A DNA stretch of 24,158 nucleotides from Tychonema litorale BBK16 (GTDB lineage Bacteria > Cyanobacteriota > Cyanobacteriia > Cyanobacteriales > Microcoleaceae). The notes beneath the pieces are model-generated. The model was not told the DNA's origin, ran no database searches, and was given only the letters and a program-made list of their open reading frames with translations. The DNA lies in contig NZ_JAKJHX010000086.1 in NCBI RefSeq assembly GCF_021648855.1, forward strand, positions 1 to 24,158, read 5' to 3'. Positions within the stretch are counted from its first letter, which is position 1, and every line of letters begins with the position of its first letter. This document shows positions 9,654-17,925 of the stretch, one piece after another. Both the position numbers and the translations under genes were made by a program.

Positions 9654-11444
9654 CACTGCTGATTTGAGATTTTGGGCTGCTTTGTTAAGCTGTTTGATAC
9701 CAATTTTGACTTCGGAAATTCCACTGGCATTGTCCTGAGTGGCTAAGGTGAGAGAGTTCACAACTTGAAAGACATCCTGAATCGCGATCGCCTGGTTCTT
9801 TGCAGTAAAAGAAATTTGTTGGCTATTCAAAACAATGCGCTCGATCGCCTCTGCTACACCAGCAAATGCTTCGGCGGTTTTTAGCGCAATTTCTACTCCT
9901 GTATCAACAGTTTCCGCCCCTTCATTCGTTACTATTGTGGTTGAATTAATTGCTGTCTGGATGTCTATAACTAAAGCATTAATATTGCTGGCAGATTCCT
10001 TGCTTAAATCTGCTAATTTCCTAATTTCGGTGGCAACAATAGCAAATCCTTTGCCACTTTCGCCCGCCCTCCAGGCTTCGATAGCAGCATTAATCGCTAA
10101 GATATTTGTTTGGTTGGCTAAATCGCTAACTAAACTGGATATATTGCCAATACGATTGGTTTGCTCGCTCAAAAGCAAAATTTGCTTTTCAATTGATTCT
10201 ACATTTTGTTTCAACATTGCCATTTCTGTGAGGGTATTATCTACTGCTTGATTGCCTCCTACGGTAAGAGCCAAAGCCTGTTTCGCTCCGAAAGCAGCGG
10301 CTTCTGCTTGTGAGGCACAAGCCCTGCTTGATTCACCTAATTCATCCATTGTAGTAGCTGTTCGCTCGACCGCATATAGTTGTTGGCTGGCGATGCGTTC
10401 TTGTTGTTCGATGGTGACAGCAATCTGTGAGGAAGAATAGGCGATCGCCCGTACAATCTGATTCATCGATCTAGTAGTTCGACTAGCCAAAAAAGTGGCG
10501 ATCGCACTAGCAATAACAGCCGTAACCCCAACTCCTAATATCAAAGTTACCAGCAACTGCCTTTGAGGTGCAAATACATCTTTTGTATCGTTGGCAATAA
10601 TCACGCTCCAGCCTGATTTGGGCATATTTCCTGTTGTTTCAATAGGAGCATAGGTGATCAGTTGCTTAGCTTCGTCAATGCGATCGATATCTACGACACT
10701 ACTAATTTGTCTGTTAGCGTGCATCGCATCAAAAGATCTAAAATCTGAGCGCGCATCTCTGCCTATCTGATTAGTTTCTATTGCTACAAAAAACTTGCCC
10801 TTGCCATCTATCAAATGGTATTCCTCCTTTTCAAATCCCTCAGCACCTTTGGCTAATTTTGCTTGAGTTTCCTTAAACTCTCGGTCCAAATAGCTAGCAG
10901 GCGTGCGAGTTCTGACTATGCCAATGGTTTGACGAGTATTGACATCAATAATCGGAGCAGCAGCAAAAATGGAATATTGACCGGTAGTAAATGATTTTCT
11001 CGGCTGCATGATCGTAGGACGATTGGTCTTAATTACTTCCTGAAAATAATCCCGTTTGCCGAGGTCTGTAATTGCTTCCCCGCTCGACTGCAAAATAGTG
11101 TTGCCCTTGAGGTCGGCAACTGCTATGCTATCATAGCCTTTTGAATTTTTGATGTATTCATCTAATCTGGCTGTTTGTTCGCTGATTGAGGTGGCTTGCC
11201 TGACTGTGGAATCTTTTAAAATAGGTAAATGTGCGATTTCCTGAATGTCGTTATAGATTTCAAACATCAAGTCGCTAACTTGATTTGCCGTAGCGATCGC
11301 GCGGGATTCTTGGTACTTAATTACATAGGTAGTTATGTATTGATTTGCCAAAAAATAACTGAACGCCCCCATTAATATTACTGGGAGTGTGCCGACGGCG
11401 ATCGCAAAAATAATTGCTTTGATTCTTAAGGAGATATTTGGCAT
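9651..11444 (-). CDS. methyl-accepting chemotaxis receptor 2 (dCache)
   Basis: A 597-aa receptor from the ATG at 11444. An in-frame TTG at 11468 would add eight residues and shorten the gap after receptor 1 to 7 nt; neither has a clear ribosome site, and I prefer the ATG. TM1 is about 10-32, a Cache-type sensor (KRDYF motif) runs to about 290, TM2 is about 298-319. The signalling domain follows TM2 directly, without a recognizable HAMP. The tip reads INAAIEAWRAGESGKGF: Trp and Ser replace the usual Ala/Val and His found in its neighbours. Its terminus, LNKAAQNLKSAV, matches the other two, so the three cytoplasmic parts look like tandem duplicates with exchanged sensors. Confidence 0.9.
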   Translation of the reverse strand: MPNISLRIKAIIFAIAVGTLPVILMGAFSYFLANQYITTYVIKYQESRAIATANQVSDLMFEIYNDIQEIAHLPILKDSTVRQATSISEQTARLDEYIKNSKGYDSIAVADLKGNTILQSSGEAITDLGKRDYFQEVIKTNRPTIMQPRKSFTTGQYSIFAAAPIIDVNTRQTIGIVRTRTPASYLDREFKETQAKLAKGAEGFEKEEYHLIDGKGKFFVAIETNQIGRDARSDFRSFDAMHANRQISSVVDIDRIDEAKQLITYAPIETTGNMPKSGWSVIIANDTKDVFAPQRQLLVTLILGVGVTAVIASAIATFLASRTTRSMNQIVRAIAYSSSQIAVTIEQQERIASQQLYAVERTATTMDELGESSRACASQAEAAAFGAKQALALTVGGNQAVDNTLTEMAMLKQNVESIEKQILLLSEQTNRIGNISSLVSDLANQTNILAINAAIEAWRAGESGKGFAIVATEIRKLADLSKESASNINALVIDIQTAINSTTIVTNEGAETVDTGVEIALKTAEAFAGVAEAIERIVLNSQQISFTAKNQAIAIQDVFQVVNSLTLATQDNASGISEVKIGIKQLNKAAQNLKSAV

Positions 11445-11475
11445 TTTTTTTGACTGTTTATAATTCAAAAATATT

Positions 11476-12936
11476 TTATACCACGGCTTTCAAATCTAAG
11501 GCTGCTTCATTCAATTTTTGAGTTCCGATTTTAGTTTGACTGATACCGCAGGCTGTTTGGGCTGCGGCTTGGTTGAGGGAATTCATCGCTTCCACCACCT
11601 GTTCGATCGCAATTGCTTGCTGTTTAGCATTCAGCGAAATTTGCTGAGAGCTCAAAACCACGTTGTTAATGGCATTGGCAACCCCTGTAAATGCGGCGGC
11701 AGTTTCTTTGGCAATATCCAGACCTGATTCGACAGTTTTAGTTCCTTCGTCTGTTACCATTACCGTTGAGTTGATCGCCCTTTGAATATCAGCAACTAAT
11801 AGATTAATTTGGGTTCCTGATTTTTTACTGCGATCGGCAAGTTTGCGAATTTCTGAGGCGACAACGCCAAACCCCTTGCCGTGTTCTCCCGCCCGCACTG
11901 CTTCAACGGCGGCATTTAGTGCTAACATATTAGTCTGATTGGCCAAATCACTAACTAAAGTTGAGATATTACCAATGCGATCTGTTTGTTCGCTCAACTG
12001 CATAATTTGTCCTTGCATATCTTGAACTTTAATTTTTAGAGTTGTCATTGCTTCTAAAGTTTGTTCTACAGCTTTTGTGCCACCTCCAGCTAAAGTCAGA
12101 GCTTGCATTGCTTGAATTGTGGCTGTTTCCACCTGCTGTGCTGTCGCCCTGGAAGATGCACCCAATTCGTCCATTGTGGTAGTAGTTTGATTGACTGAAG
12201 CGGCTTGCTGGCTTGCCATGCGTTCCTGTTCTTCTACGGTTGCTGCAATCTCACTGGAAGAAGTTGCGATCGAGCTAATTGCGCGATCGATATTTCTGGC
12301 AATTCCTGACGAAACCAGCCAAGCTATAACTGCACCTAAGATCACTAAAAATACGGAACCAACCACCAAAACTGACATCAAAAAAACCAAAGATTCCTTA
12401 GTCTTTTTTGTTTGTTGTTTAATTGAATTTAATTCAAATTCACGAAATTGTCGATGTAATTCTATGAATTCATTGACGAATTTTGTCTGTTTTCCTGTGT
12501 TAAATATTGCCAAGGCTTCCACTGTTTTATTGCGCTGTAATAAACTAACTATTTCGTTGGAATTATCATAATATTCGTTGCATAGATATAGCATCTTCTC
12601 TAAACGAGTTTTCTGTTCAGAATTTTCAATAATCGGCTCCAAAGTATTAGCAGACTGGCGAGTTAATTCTATACCTGTTTTAAAATCATTTAAAAACTGC
12701 GGATTTTTATTGATCAAATAGCCACGCAACCCCCGAACCATTTGCTCGGTACCTATGGAAATATTGTTTGTTTGCTCGATGACATTTTCTATTTTTTCTA
12801 CTTCTTGAAGGTTTTTTAATGTCTGATTTGTTGTTTGATAAACTAGCACTGGCAAACCTAGGTAGATGGCTATTGGTGCTACATAGGCAAGCAGCATTTT
12901 ATTTCTAATATTTAATTTTCTTAACTTAGAAAACAT
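11476..12936 (-). CDS. methyl-accepting chemotaxis receptor 1 (CHASE3/4HB sensor)
   Basis: A 486-aa receptor, first of the three in transcription order. TM1 is about 14-33. The extracytoplasmic part (about 35-182) is an all-helical bundle with [14 protein letters not shown], as in CHASE3/four-helix-bundle sensors. TM2 is about 183-208. The signalling domain begins at once, with no evident HAMP; the tip is [19 protein letters not shown] (about 338-356). AGGA eight bases upstream supports the ATG. The 159-nt leader after cheW holds two palindromes that may affect mRNA stability or relative expression. Confidence 0.92.
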   Translation of the reverse strand: MFSKLRKLNIRNKMLLAYVAPIAIYLGLPVLVYQTTNQTLKNLQEVEKIENVIEQTNNISIGTEQMVRGLRGYLINKNPQFLNDFKTGIELTRQSANTLEPIIENSEQKTRLEKMLYLCNEYYDNSNEIVSLLQRNKTVEALAIFNTGKQTKFVNEFIELHRQFREFELNSIKQQTKKTKESLVFLMSVLVVGSVFLVILGAVIAWLVSSGIARNIDRAISSIATSSSEIAATVEEQERMASQQAASVNQTTTTMDELGASSRATAQQVETATIQAMQALTLAGGGTKAVEQTLEAMTTLKIKVQDMQGQIMQLSEQTDRIGNISTLVSDLANQTNMLALNAAVEAVRAGEHGKGFGVVASEIRKLADRSKKSGTQINLLVADIQRAINSTVMVTDEGTKTVESGLDIAKETAAAFTGVANAINNVVLSSQQISLNAKQQAIAIEQVVEAMNSLNQAAAQTACGISQTKIGTQKLNEAALDLKAVV

Positions 12937-12987
12937 ATTTTTTTCCTGAATTTGAACAAGTATCGGAATTAATATTACCCGAAATCA

Positions 12988-13050
12988 GGACACAGCATTG
13001 GTGTGTCCATACCCAAAATAATATTGTAGGGATACGGCATTGCCGTGTCC
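12988..13050. repeat. two palindromes of the GGACACGGCA family
   Basis: 12988-13008 has arms GGACACA and TGTGTCC around GCATTGG. 13026-13050 contains GGATACGGCA and TGCCGTGTCC around a single T. Both lie in the cheW to receptor 1 gap and would form RNA hairpins in a read-through transcript. No T-run follows, so they do not look like simple terminators. Confidence 0.75.
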
Positions 13051-13095
13051 TCGGTATTATAAGAAGTACAACCGGATTTGGTATATTTTTTTGAT

Positions 13096-14211
13096 TCAAA
13101 CCTCCTCATCTACAACAACTCCTCCTTTAGTTAGCAGTTTTTGCAAATTCAGAATAGCTATCATTTTTTCCCCATAAAGAGCTGTCCCCCATAGATATTC
13201 GCGGTTGACAGAATGCAGTGCTGCCGGAACAGCCATAATGTCCGACTTACTTAAATATATAATATCTAATATTTGGTCAACAACGAGACCAGTAACCAAA
13301 TCTGCAACTTCAACAACGATCGCCTTAGATAGACAATTTGTAGCCGCCGACATATTTAAAGCATGGCGAATATCAAGTAGGGTCACAATTTCTCCCCGTA
13401 AATTCATATTTCCAATTATGTGATCGGGAGTACAAGGAATCGGAGTAACTTGGCGAATTTCAGTAAACTCGCGCACTGCATCTAGATTAATACCAAAGTA
13501 TTCGCTATTTAAAGTAAGCACCGCTAGGGATATATTAGCACCAGAATTTTCCTCCTCGCCTTGCAGCCTCAAATTATCAGCCCGCGATTTAAAAATCGCC
13601 TTTTCTTCCGGAGTGGCTTGCGGGCAAAAAACGTGATGCTTACTCAAAAGTTTAGCACTTACGCCGAGCATTTTGGCATTTATTTCCCGTTGCAAATTTT
13701 CTATGTCTGCCTCAGCCCCTGTTTCTTCCATACCTCGATCGCTGGTAGAAACAGGCAAGCTTTCCTCTAATTTTTCGGCAGAATATCGAATTAGGCGATC
13801 GAGATTCAGCAGCATGACAATATCGGCTTCGCAGCGGGCAAATCCAGCTACAAAATGATTGGAGGCGATCGCATCATCTCGCCCATAAGATAGCTGCGGA
13901 GTGATGACATCTTGTGAAATATCCTTAACTTCGCGAACTTTGTTGACAATGATACCGACTTTCCATTGTTCCCACTCGAGCACGATCGCACTATCTGTCA
14001 CAGTATACTCCTGCCAAACGTATCCAAAACGGAGATTCAGATCCATTACAGGCAGAATTTCGCCCCGAAGGTCGATCGCCCCAACAATATCTTGAGGCGC
14101 TTCTGCAATTATCGTCAACTCCGGCAAAAAGAAAATTTCCCGAACACTACAGACCTCTACAGCGTAGAGAAAACTGTTCTGTTCAAAAGTAAGATACGAT
14201 GTAGTTTCCAT
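13096..14211 (-). CDS. tandem CheW-CheW adaptor protein
   Basis: A 371-aa cytoplasmic protein made of two CheW domains. The first (about 3-145) has IVGAIDLRGEILPVMDLNLRF; the second (about 225-365) has IIGNMNLRGEIVTLLDIRHAL. A charged linker of about 75 residues with a short helical stretch joins them. CheW couples receptors to CheA, so a double adaptor could bridge two receptor tips or two kinases. It starts 12 nt after the TPR frame of cheR and is followed by receptor 1. Wsp-type systems encode two separate CheWs, which may be equivalent to this fused protein (inference). The ATG has no clear Shine-Dalgarno, which suggests translational coupling to cheR. Confidence 0.92.
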   Translation of the reverse strand: METTSYLTFEQNSFLYAVEVCSVREIFFLPELTIIAEAPQDIVGAIDLRGEILPVMDLNLRFGYVWQEYTVTDSAIVLEWEQWKVGIIVNKVREVKDISQDVITPQLSYGRDDAIASNHFVAGFARCEADIVMLLNLDRLIRYSAEKLEESLPVSTSDRGMEETGAEADIENLQREINAKMLGVSAKLLSKHHVFCPQATPEEKAIFKSRADNLRLQGEEENSGANISLAVLTLNSEYFGINLDAVREFTEIRQVTPIPCTPDHIIGNMNLRGEIVTLLDIRHALNMSAATNCLSKAIVVEVADLVTGLVVDQILDIIYLSKSDIMAVPAALHSVNREYLWGTALYGEKMIAILNLQKLLTKGGVVVDEEV

Positions 14212-14223
14212 ATTTAGCTAAAC

Positions 14224-14682
14224 TTATTTAGTCTGTAATATTAACAATTGTTTTTTGACATCTAACAAGACTTGGCTTGCTGTCATTTTACCATGCTGTT
14301 CTATTGGAGTATTAGGCGGTAATCTGATGAGGATTTCATAAGACGAATTATACATTGTGATAGCTCTTTTGAGCTTGCCTTCTTTATTGTATATATTTCC
14401 GAGTTCTAGATAAGCTGAAACAAAAGATGGGCAAATACAAATTATTCTGTTTAACAAAATTTTAGCTGTTTCTAACTCTCCCTGTTCTGTGGCAATTTGA
14501 GCTTGTAAGTAATCCGGCAAAACTGACATTGAATCTACTTTACTAGCTCGTTTGCAGTATTCGATCGCCTGAGAATACTTACCTAAATTTGCATAAATTC
14601 GAGCTAATAAATAATTAGCATCAAAATTATCAGGTTGAATATATATCGATTGTTTTGCTTGGTAAATAGCCTCAGCATAAGC
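14224..14682 (-). CDS. C-terminal TPR domain of CheR, in the -1 frame
   Basis: From the GCT codon at 14682 the -1 frame is open for 152 codons and encodes tetratricopeptide repeats: AYAEAIYQAKQSIYIQPDN, then ANYLLARIYANLGKYSQAIE, a third repeat around GELETAKILLNRII and a fourth around SAYLELGNIYNKEGKLKRAI. It joins the cheR frame at the A9 run, 388 residues into CheR. An internal ATG at 14529 could start a shorter protein, but it falls inside the TPR array and lacks a ribosome site. CheR-TPR fusions are known (WspC type), where the TPRs serve protein contacts. The reading frame is clean, which argues against long decay. Confidence 0.85.
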   Translation of the reverse strand, partial: AYAEAIYQAKQSIYIQPDNFDANYLLARIYANLGKYSQAIEYCKRASKVDSMSVLPDYLQAQIATEQGELETAKILLNRIICICPSFVSAYLELGNIYNKEGKLKRAITMYNSSYEILIRLPPNTPIEQHGKMTASQVLLDVKKQLLILQTK

Positions 14683-15845
14683 TTTTTTTTTAAACTTTCT
14701 TTTGCTTCTTGACTTAGCATTAAATAAGTTTTTTGGGGTATTTTTTCTGATATTGTCGAAGATAAAAATGAGCCATTTTGTGATACAGAATTTCCAGCTA
14801 AATAGGGAGTTTGGGACACTTTTTCTGGGGAGCTAGATCTTGTTAATAGAGTAGCTATCTCTGAAAAACCCTGAGCAGAACTAGCTGGCATAGTTCCTTT
14901 TACTAGCCAGGAAGTATCATTGATCAATCCAGAATTTTCTGATTGATCAGGGGCTGACTTTGGTTCATTTTGATACCGTTTCTCCGGTAATGCCTCCCGA
15001 CGCTGATAAACAATCGACTCTGGGAAAATCTCTGGTTTCAATTCGTTCATAATTTGACCATGAACTTCAGCGTGACCTGTGATTAAATATCCTCCCGGTC
15101 TCAGGGTCTTGGAAAATTTTTTCAGTACCAGTGAAATATACTCAGGTTCAAAATAAACAAAAACATTTCTACACAAGATTAAGTCTATGTTATAAATATT
15201 TCGGTAAAAATTAGGAAAAGCATCTGTGATTAAGTTTAGACATCTAAACTCTACACTTTCGCGCAATTCTCGATTTATTTCCCATTCAATTTGTCGCGGA
15301 CTAAAATACTGCTTTTGTACCTGGGGATCGACCAAGCGAAACGACCAAGGGCTGTAAACTCCCTGTTGCGCTTTTTCGATTACTTTTTGATTGATGTCTG
15401 TACCTAAAATTAATATTGTCCATTGTTTCCAATCGGCAATCAATTGTTTTAAAATAATGGCCAAAGAATAAGGTTCTTCACCAGTGGAGCAGCCCGCGCT
15501 CCAGATTCGCAGTGTAGGCTTAGTTCCCAATGTCTTATGCAAGCTTTTTTTTTGCTCTATTAATTTAGGAAGAATAACTTTTTTTAATAAAGAAAACTGT
15601 CCTTTGTCTCGCATGAAATAGCTCTCAATTGTTGTTAGTAAGACCACTAATTCGTGCCATTCGTTTTGATTGTCCAAGCTTTTTGCCGTTAAAAATTGAT
15701 AATATTTTTCTGGATCGGCTATTTTTACGGATTTCATCCGAGTCAAAAGTTTTTGAGATAAAGCCGATCGATCTTGCGGGCGAATTTGTAAGCCAGTATG
15801 AGTTTTAATTAATTGAATAAATAGTTGAATTACTGCATCATCCAT
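14604..15845 (-). CDS. cheR: CheR, chemoreceptor methyltransferase (zero-frame product)
   Basis: It transfers methyl groups from S-adenosylmethionine to receptor glutamates. The N-terminal helical CheR domain is about 1-75; the SAM-binding fold follows with RIWSAGCSTGEEPYSLA, GTDINQKVIEKAQQGVYS, IDLILCRNVFVYF and LRPGGYLITGHAE. A low-complexity Ser/Thr/Gln-rich linker runs to about 375. In frame the protein ends at 413 aa with a 25-residue tail (LMLRLFTKQ...) resembling nothing, because the frame is lost at the A9 run. With a -1 shift at codon 388 the product is 540 aa with a TPR domain. The methyltransferase part is intact either way. It is the first gene of the cluster in transcription order. 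Confidence 0.9.
   Translation of the reverse strand: MDDAVIQLFIQLIKTHTGLQIRPQDRSALSQKLLTRMKSVKIADPEKYYQFLTAKSLDNQNEWHELVVLLTTIESYFMRDKGQFSLLKKVILPKLIEQKKSLHKTLGTKPTLRIWSAGCSTGEEPYSLAIILKQLIADWKQWTILILGTDINQKVIEKAQQGVYSPWSFRLVDPQVQKQYFSPRQIEWEINRELRESVEFRCLNLITDAFPNFYRNIYNIDLILCRNVFVYFEPEYISLVLKKFSKTLRPGGYLITGHAEVHGQIMNELKPEIFPESIVYQRREALPEKRYQNEPKSAPDQSENSGLINDTSWLVKGTMPASSAQGFSEIATLLTRSSSPEKVSQTPYLAGNSVSQNGSFLSSTISEKIPQKTYLMLSQEAKESLKKKLMLRLFTKQNNRYIFNLIILMLIIY
14682..14691 (-). other. A9-G slip site joining CheR and TPR frames
   Basis: The minus strand reads TTA-AAA-AAA-AAG-CTT in the cheR frame. This contains A-AAA-AAG in the correct phase, the heptamer used in bacterial dnaX -1 frameshifting. 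A single -1 slip there continues GCT-TAT-GCT, the start of the TPR frame. Transcriptional slippage that adds one A would do the same. I see no convincing downstream stem-loop and no strong upstream Shine-Dalgarno-like stimulator, so a one-base indel or sequencing error in the homopolymer remains possible. Confidence 0.6.
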
Positions 15846-15874
15846 AGGATTTTAGATTTTAGATTGGATAATTG

Positions 15875-15917
15875 AGGTAGAAAACAGAAGCAAGGGAAAA
15901 GTTTCTGTTTTCTACCT
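15875..15917. repeat. 15-bp perfect inverted repeat between ycf45 and cheR
   Basis: AGGTAGAAAACAGAA (15875-15889) and its exact reverse complement (15903-15917) enclose a 13-nt loop. It lies 30 nt after the ycf45 stop and about 30 nt before the cheR start. The stem is strong, but no T-run follows on the minus strand, so it is not a standard intrinsic terminator. It may process or insulate the two transcripts. An ATTTTAG-type repeat (15848-15867) sits between it and cheR. Confidence 0.7.
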
Positions 15918-15946
15918 TCTAGCTTAAAACGCTTGAATCCCTAAGC

Positions 15947-17710
15947 TTAAGCTGGATAGATCCGCAGACGGCGATTTGGTTCTTCACCAAAACTGTCGGA
16001 TTTCAGGTGATAGTGTTCCACAAGTTCATGCTGCATTTTGCGGACGTTGGAGGAACGGGGCAGAAGTTCGACTGGCTGTCCCTTGGGAATCACAATTTGC
16101 TCAACTGCTAAGCGGGTTTCTTCGAGAGCTTCGAGCTCGTCAGAAGAAGCGCTGTGGGCAAATAAGCTGAGGTCGGCGATTTCCGGGGTGCCGGGGTCGT
16201 CCATGTCCAACAAGCGTCGCAAAGCTCTGGCTACGTGGGGAAGTGTACTAGCCTTAATTGTGTGCAGGGGAACTTGGCGAGTTTTAGCCAGGTGCCGCAA
16301 TTTTGACTGGTTCCGAACGTTAGAGCGCAATGCTAAAACCACGTCAGCAGTGTCAATATCCTTGGTCAGTATTATCGGCAGATTCAGGGTCGAAATTACC
16401 TGTTCTAGCTGGTGGCGAGCTATGCCATAAGGATAAACGTGAAGTGGCAAATCTTCGCCGTTAGGGCCGACATTCTGAGAAAAGCGTCCTGGTAAGGCGA
16501 CGGGTTCCTCGGCTAGGGATTCTTCGAGCAGTTGCTCAAAATATCGGGTCTCGGAAACAGGGCCACCGTTAGCAGATACTTTTTCGGCGGGAGGAGGCAT
16601 TGGTACCATTTTGCCAGCACTGCGCCATCCGGATAGTGGGGTGACTGGTCGGATTGCTGATACCCCAGCCGTCACAGCACCTGAGTTCCCTGGAAAACGG
16701 GCTGGGGGATTGCCCGACTCGTGGGCGATAATCACTTCTCCTGTGTCGCTGATGCTTCTGATTTGCTGGTTCGGTTGTCGTCCGCGTAGTAGGCTGTCGA
16801 TCGCATCTGCAACTTCTTCGTGTACCACCCATTTCTGGCGTTCGAGCATTTCGATGGCAATTGCAAAGGTTGGCGGTGATTTGCGCTCCAAAACTGTCTT
16901 TTGAGAACCGCGGCGTCGGGCTTCGTCATCTCCCAACGTCACGGCTTGGATGCCCCCAATTAAATCGGCCAGAGTTGGGTTTTTCATTAAGTTTTCGATC
17001 CGGTTCCCGTGAGCAGTACCGACTAACTGGACGCCTCTTTCGGCGATGGTTCGAGCGGCCAAAGCTTCCAATTCTGTACCGATTTCGTCAATCACGATGA
17101 CTTCTGGCATATGGTTTTCCACTGCTTCGATCATGACTTGGTGCTGAAGTTCGGGACGGGAAACTTGCATTCTGCGAGCTCTGCCGATCGCGGGGTGGGG
17201 AATATCTCCATCTCCGGCAATTTCGTTGGAGGTGTCGATGATCACCACTCGTTTTTCCAAGTCATCGGCGAGTACGCGGGCAATTTCCCGCAGTGCAGTA
17301 GTTTTGCCGACTCCGGGGCGACCTAGCATCAGAATGGATTGACCAGTTTCGACTAAATCGCGGATGATCTTGATTGTCCCAAACACGGCGCGACCAACTC
17401 TTAGGGTTAAGCCGATTATTTCGCCGCTGCGGTTGCGAAGGGCGCTGATTCGGTGCAGGGTTTGCTCGATGCCGGCTCGGTTGTCGCCGCCAAAATCGCC
17501 GACTCGCTCAATACAGTATTTGAGGTCGGCTTTGGAAATCGGTGTTTGGGAAAGGTGTTCGGCGTTTGATGGAAAACGGGCTTCTGGGAGGCGACCCAAG
17601 TCCATGACAATCTCGATCAGATTGTTGCGTTGTGGGTGCTGTTCTAGGGGTTGCCGGATGTGATCTGGCACGATGTCGAGTAATTTATTGAGGTCGTCTT
17701 TAATCTGCAT
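15947..17710 (-). CDS. ycf45: Ycf45-type AAA ATPase with R3H domain
   Basis: A 587-aa cytoplasmic P-loop ATPase, SpoIIIAA-like in its ATPase core. Walker A is GRPGVGKTT (130-138) and Walker B is VIVIDE (204-209), followed by the conserved [23 protein letters not shown] region. A disordered Pro/Gly-rich linker is present near 345-380. A C-terminal R3H motif ([11 protein letters not shown]) suggests single-stranded nucleic acid binding. Homologues are encoded in cyanobacteria and some plastids; the exact role is not established. Translation from the ATG at 17710 gives the conserved start [18 protein letters not shown]. Its base composition is clearly richer in G+C than the chemosensory genes next to it. 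Confidence 0.92.
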   Translation of the reverse strand: MQIKDDLNKLLDIVPDHIRQPLEQHPQRNNLIEIVMDLGRLPEARFPSNAEHLSQTPISKADLKYCIERVGDFGGDNRAGIEQTLHRISALRNRSGEIIGLTLRVGRAVFGTIKIIRDLVETGQSILMLGRPGVGKTTALREIARVLADDLEKRVVIIDTSNEIAGDGDIPHPAIGRARRMQVSRPELQHQVMIEAVENHMPEVIVIDEIGTELEALAARTIAERGVQLVGTAHGNRIENLMKNPTLADLIGGIQAVTLGDDEARRRGSQKTVLERKSPPTFAIAIEMLERQKWVVHEEVADAIDSLLRGRQPNQQIRSISDTGEVIIAHESGNPPARFPGNSGAVTAGVSAIRPVTPLSGWRSAGKMVPMPPPAEKVSANGGPVSETRYFEQLLEESLAEEPVALPGRFSQNVGPNGEDLPLHVYPYGIARHQLEQVISTLNLPIILTKDIDTADVVLALRSNVRNQSKLRHLAKTRQVPLHTIKASTLPHVARALRRLLDMDDPGTPEIADLSLFAHSASSDELEALEETRLAVEQIVIPKGQPVELLPRSSNVRKMQHELVEHYHLKSDSFGEEPNRRLRIYPA

Positions 17711-17747
17711 TCGCCGTCCATCTGTTCAGTGACGTTTTCAACCTTTT

Positions 17748-17925
17748 TAGTTGTTAGTTGTTAGTTGTTAGGTGTTAGTTGTTAGTTGTTAGTTGTCAGT
17801 TGCTAGTTGTTAGTTGTTATTGCTTGTTCGTTATTGGAACTAACTACTAACCACTAACTAATGACCAATGACCAATGACTACTGACTAATGACTACTGAC
17901 TAATGACTACTGACTAATGACTAAT
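17748..17925. repeat. long heptanucleotide array, two blocks in opposite orientation
   Basis: 17748-17820 is built of TTAGTTG units with variants (TTAGGTG, TCAGTTG). 17839-17925 is built of ACTAACT, TGACCAA and TGACTAA/TGACTAC units. The two blocks are partly complementary, so the gap could fold back on itself. It fills the whole ldpA-ycf45 gap, and its last TAG (minus strand) is the ldpA stop codon. Confidence 0.9.

Noticed and set aside
11445..11468. TTG start for receptor 2
   Set aside because: It adds eight polar residues without a ribosome site; the ATG at 11444 is the simpler choice, though not proven.
12988..13050. Riboswitch or intrinsic terminators before receptor 1
   Set aside because: The palindromes belong to a dispersed repeat family and lack T-runs; no conserved riboswitch core is seen.
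14224..14529. Independent small TPR gene starting at the ATG 14529
   Set aside because: The TPR frame is open upstream to the A9 run, the ATG falls inside a repeat and has no ribosome site; it is better read as the CheR C-terminus.
15976..16904. Plus-strand reading frames opposite ycf45
   Set aside because: They are shadows of a well-conserved minus-strand gene and carry no domain signature.
17748..17925. CRISPR array
   Set aside because: Units are 7 bases with no spacers, and there are no cas genes; this is a heptanucleotide tandem repeat.
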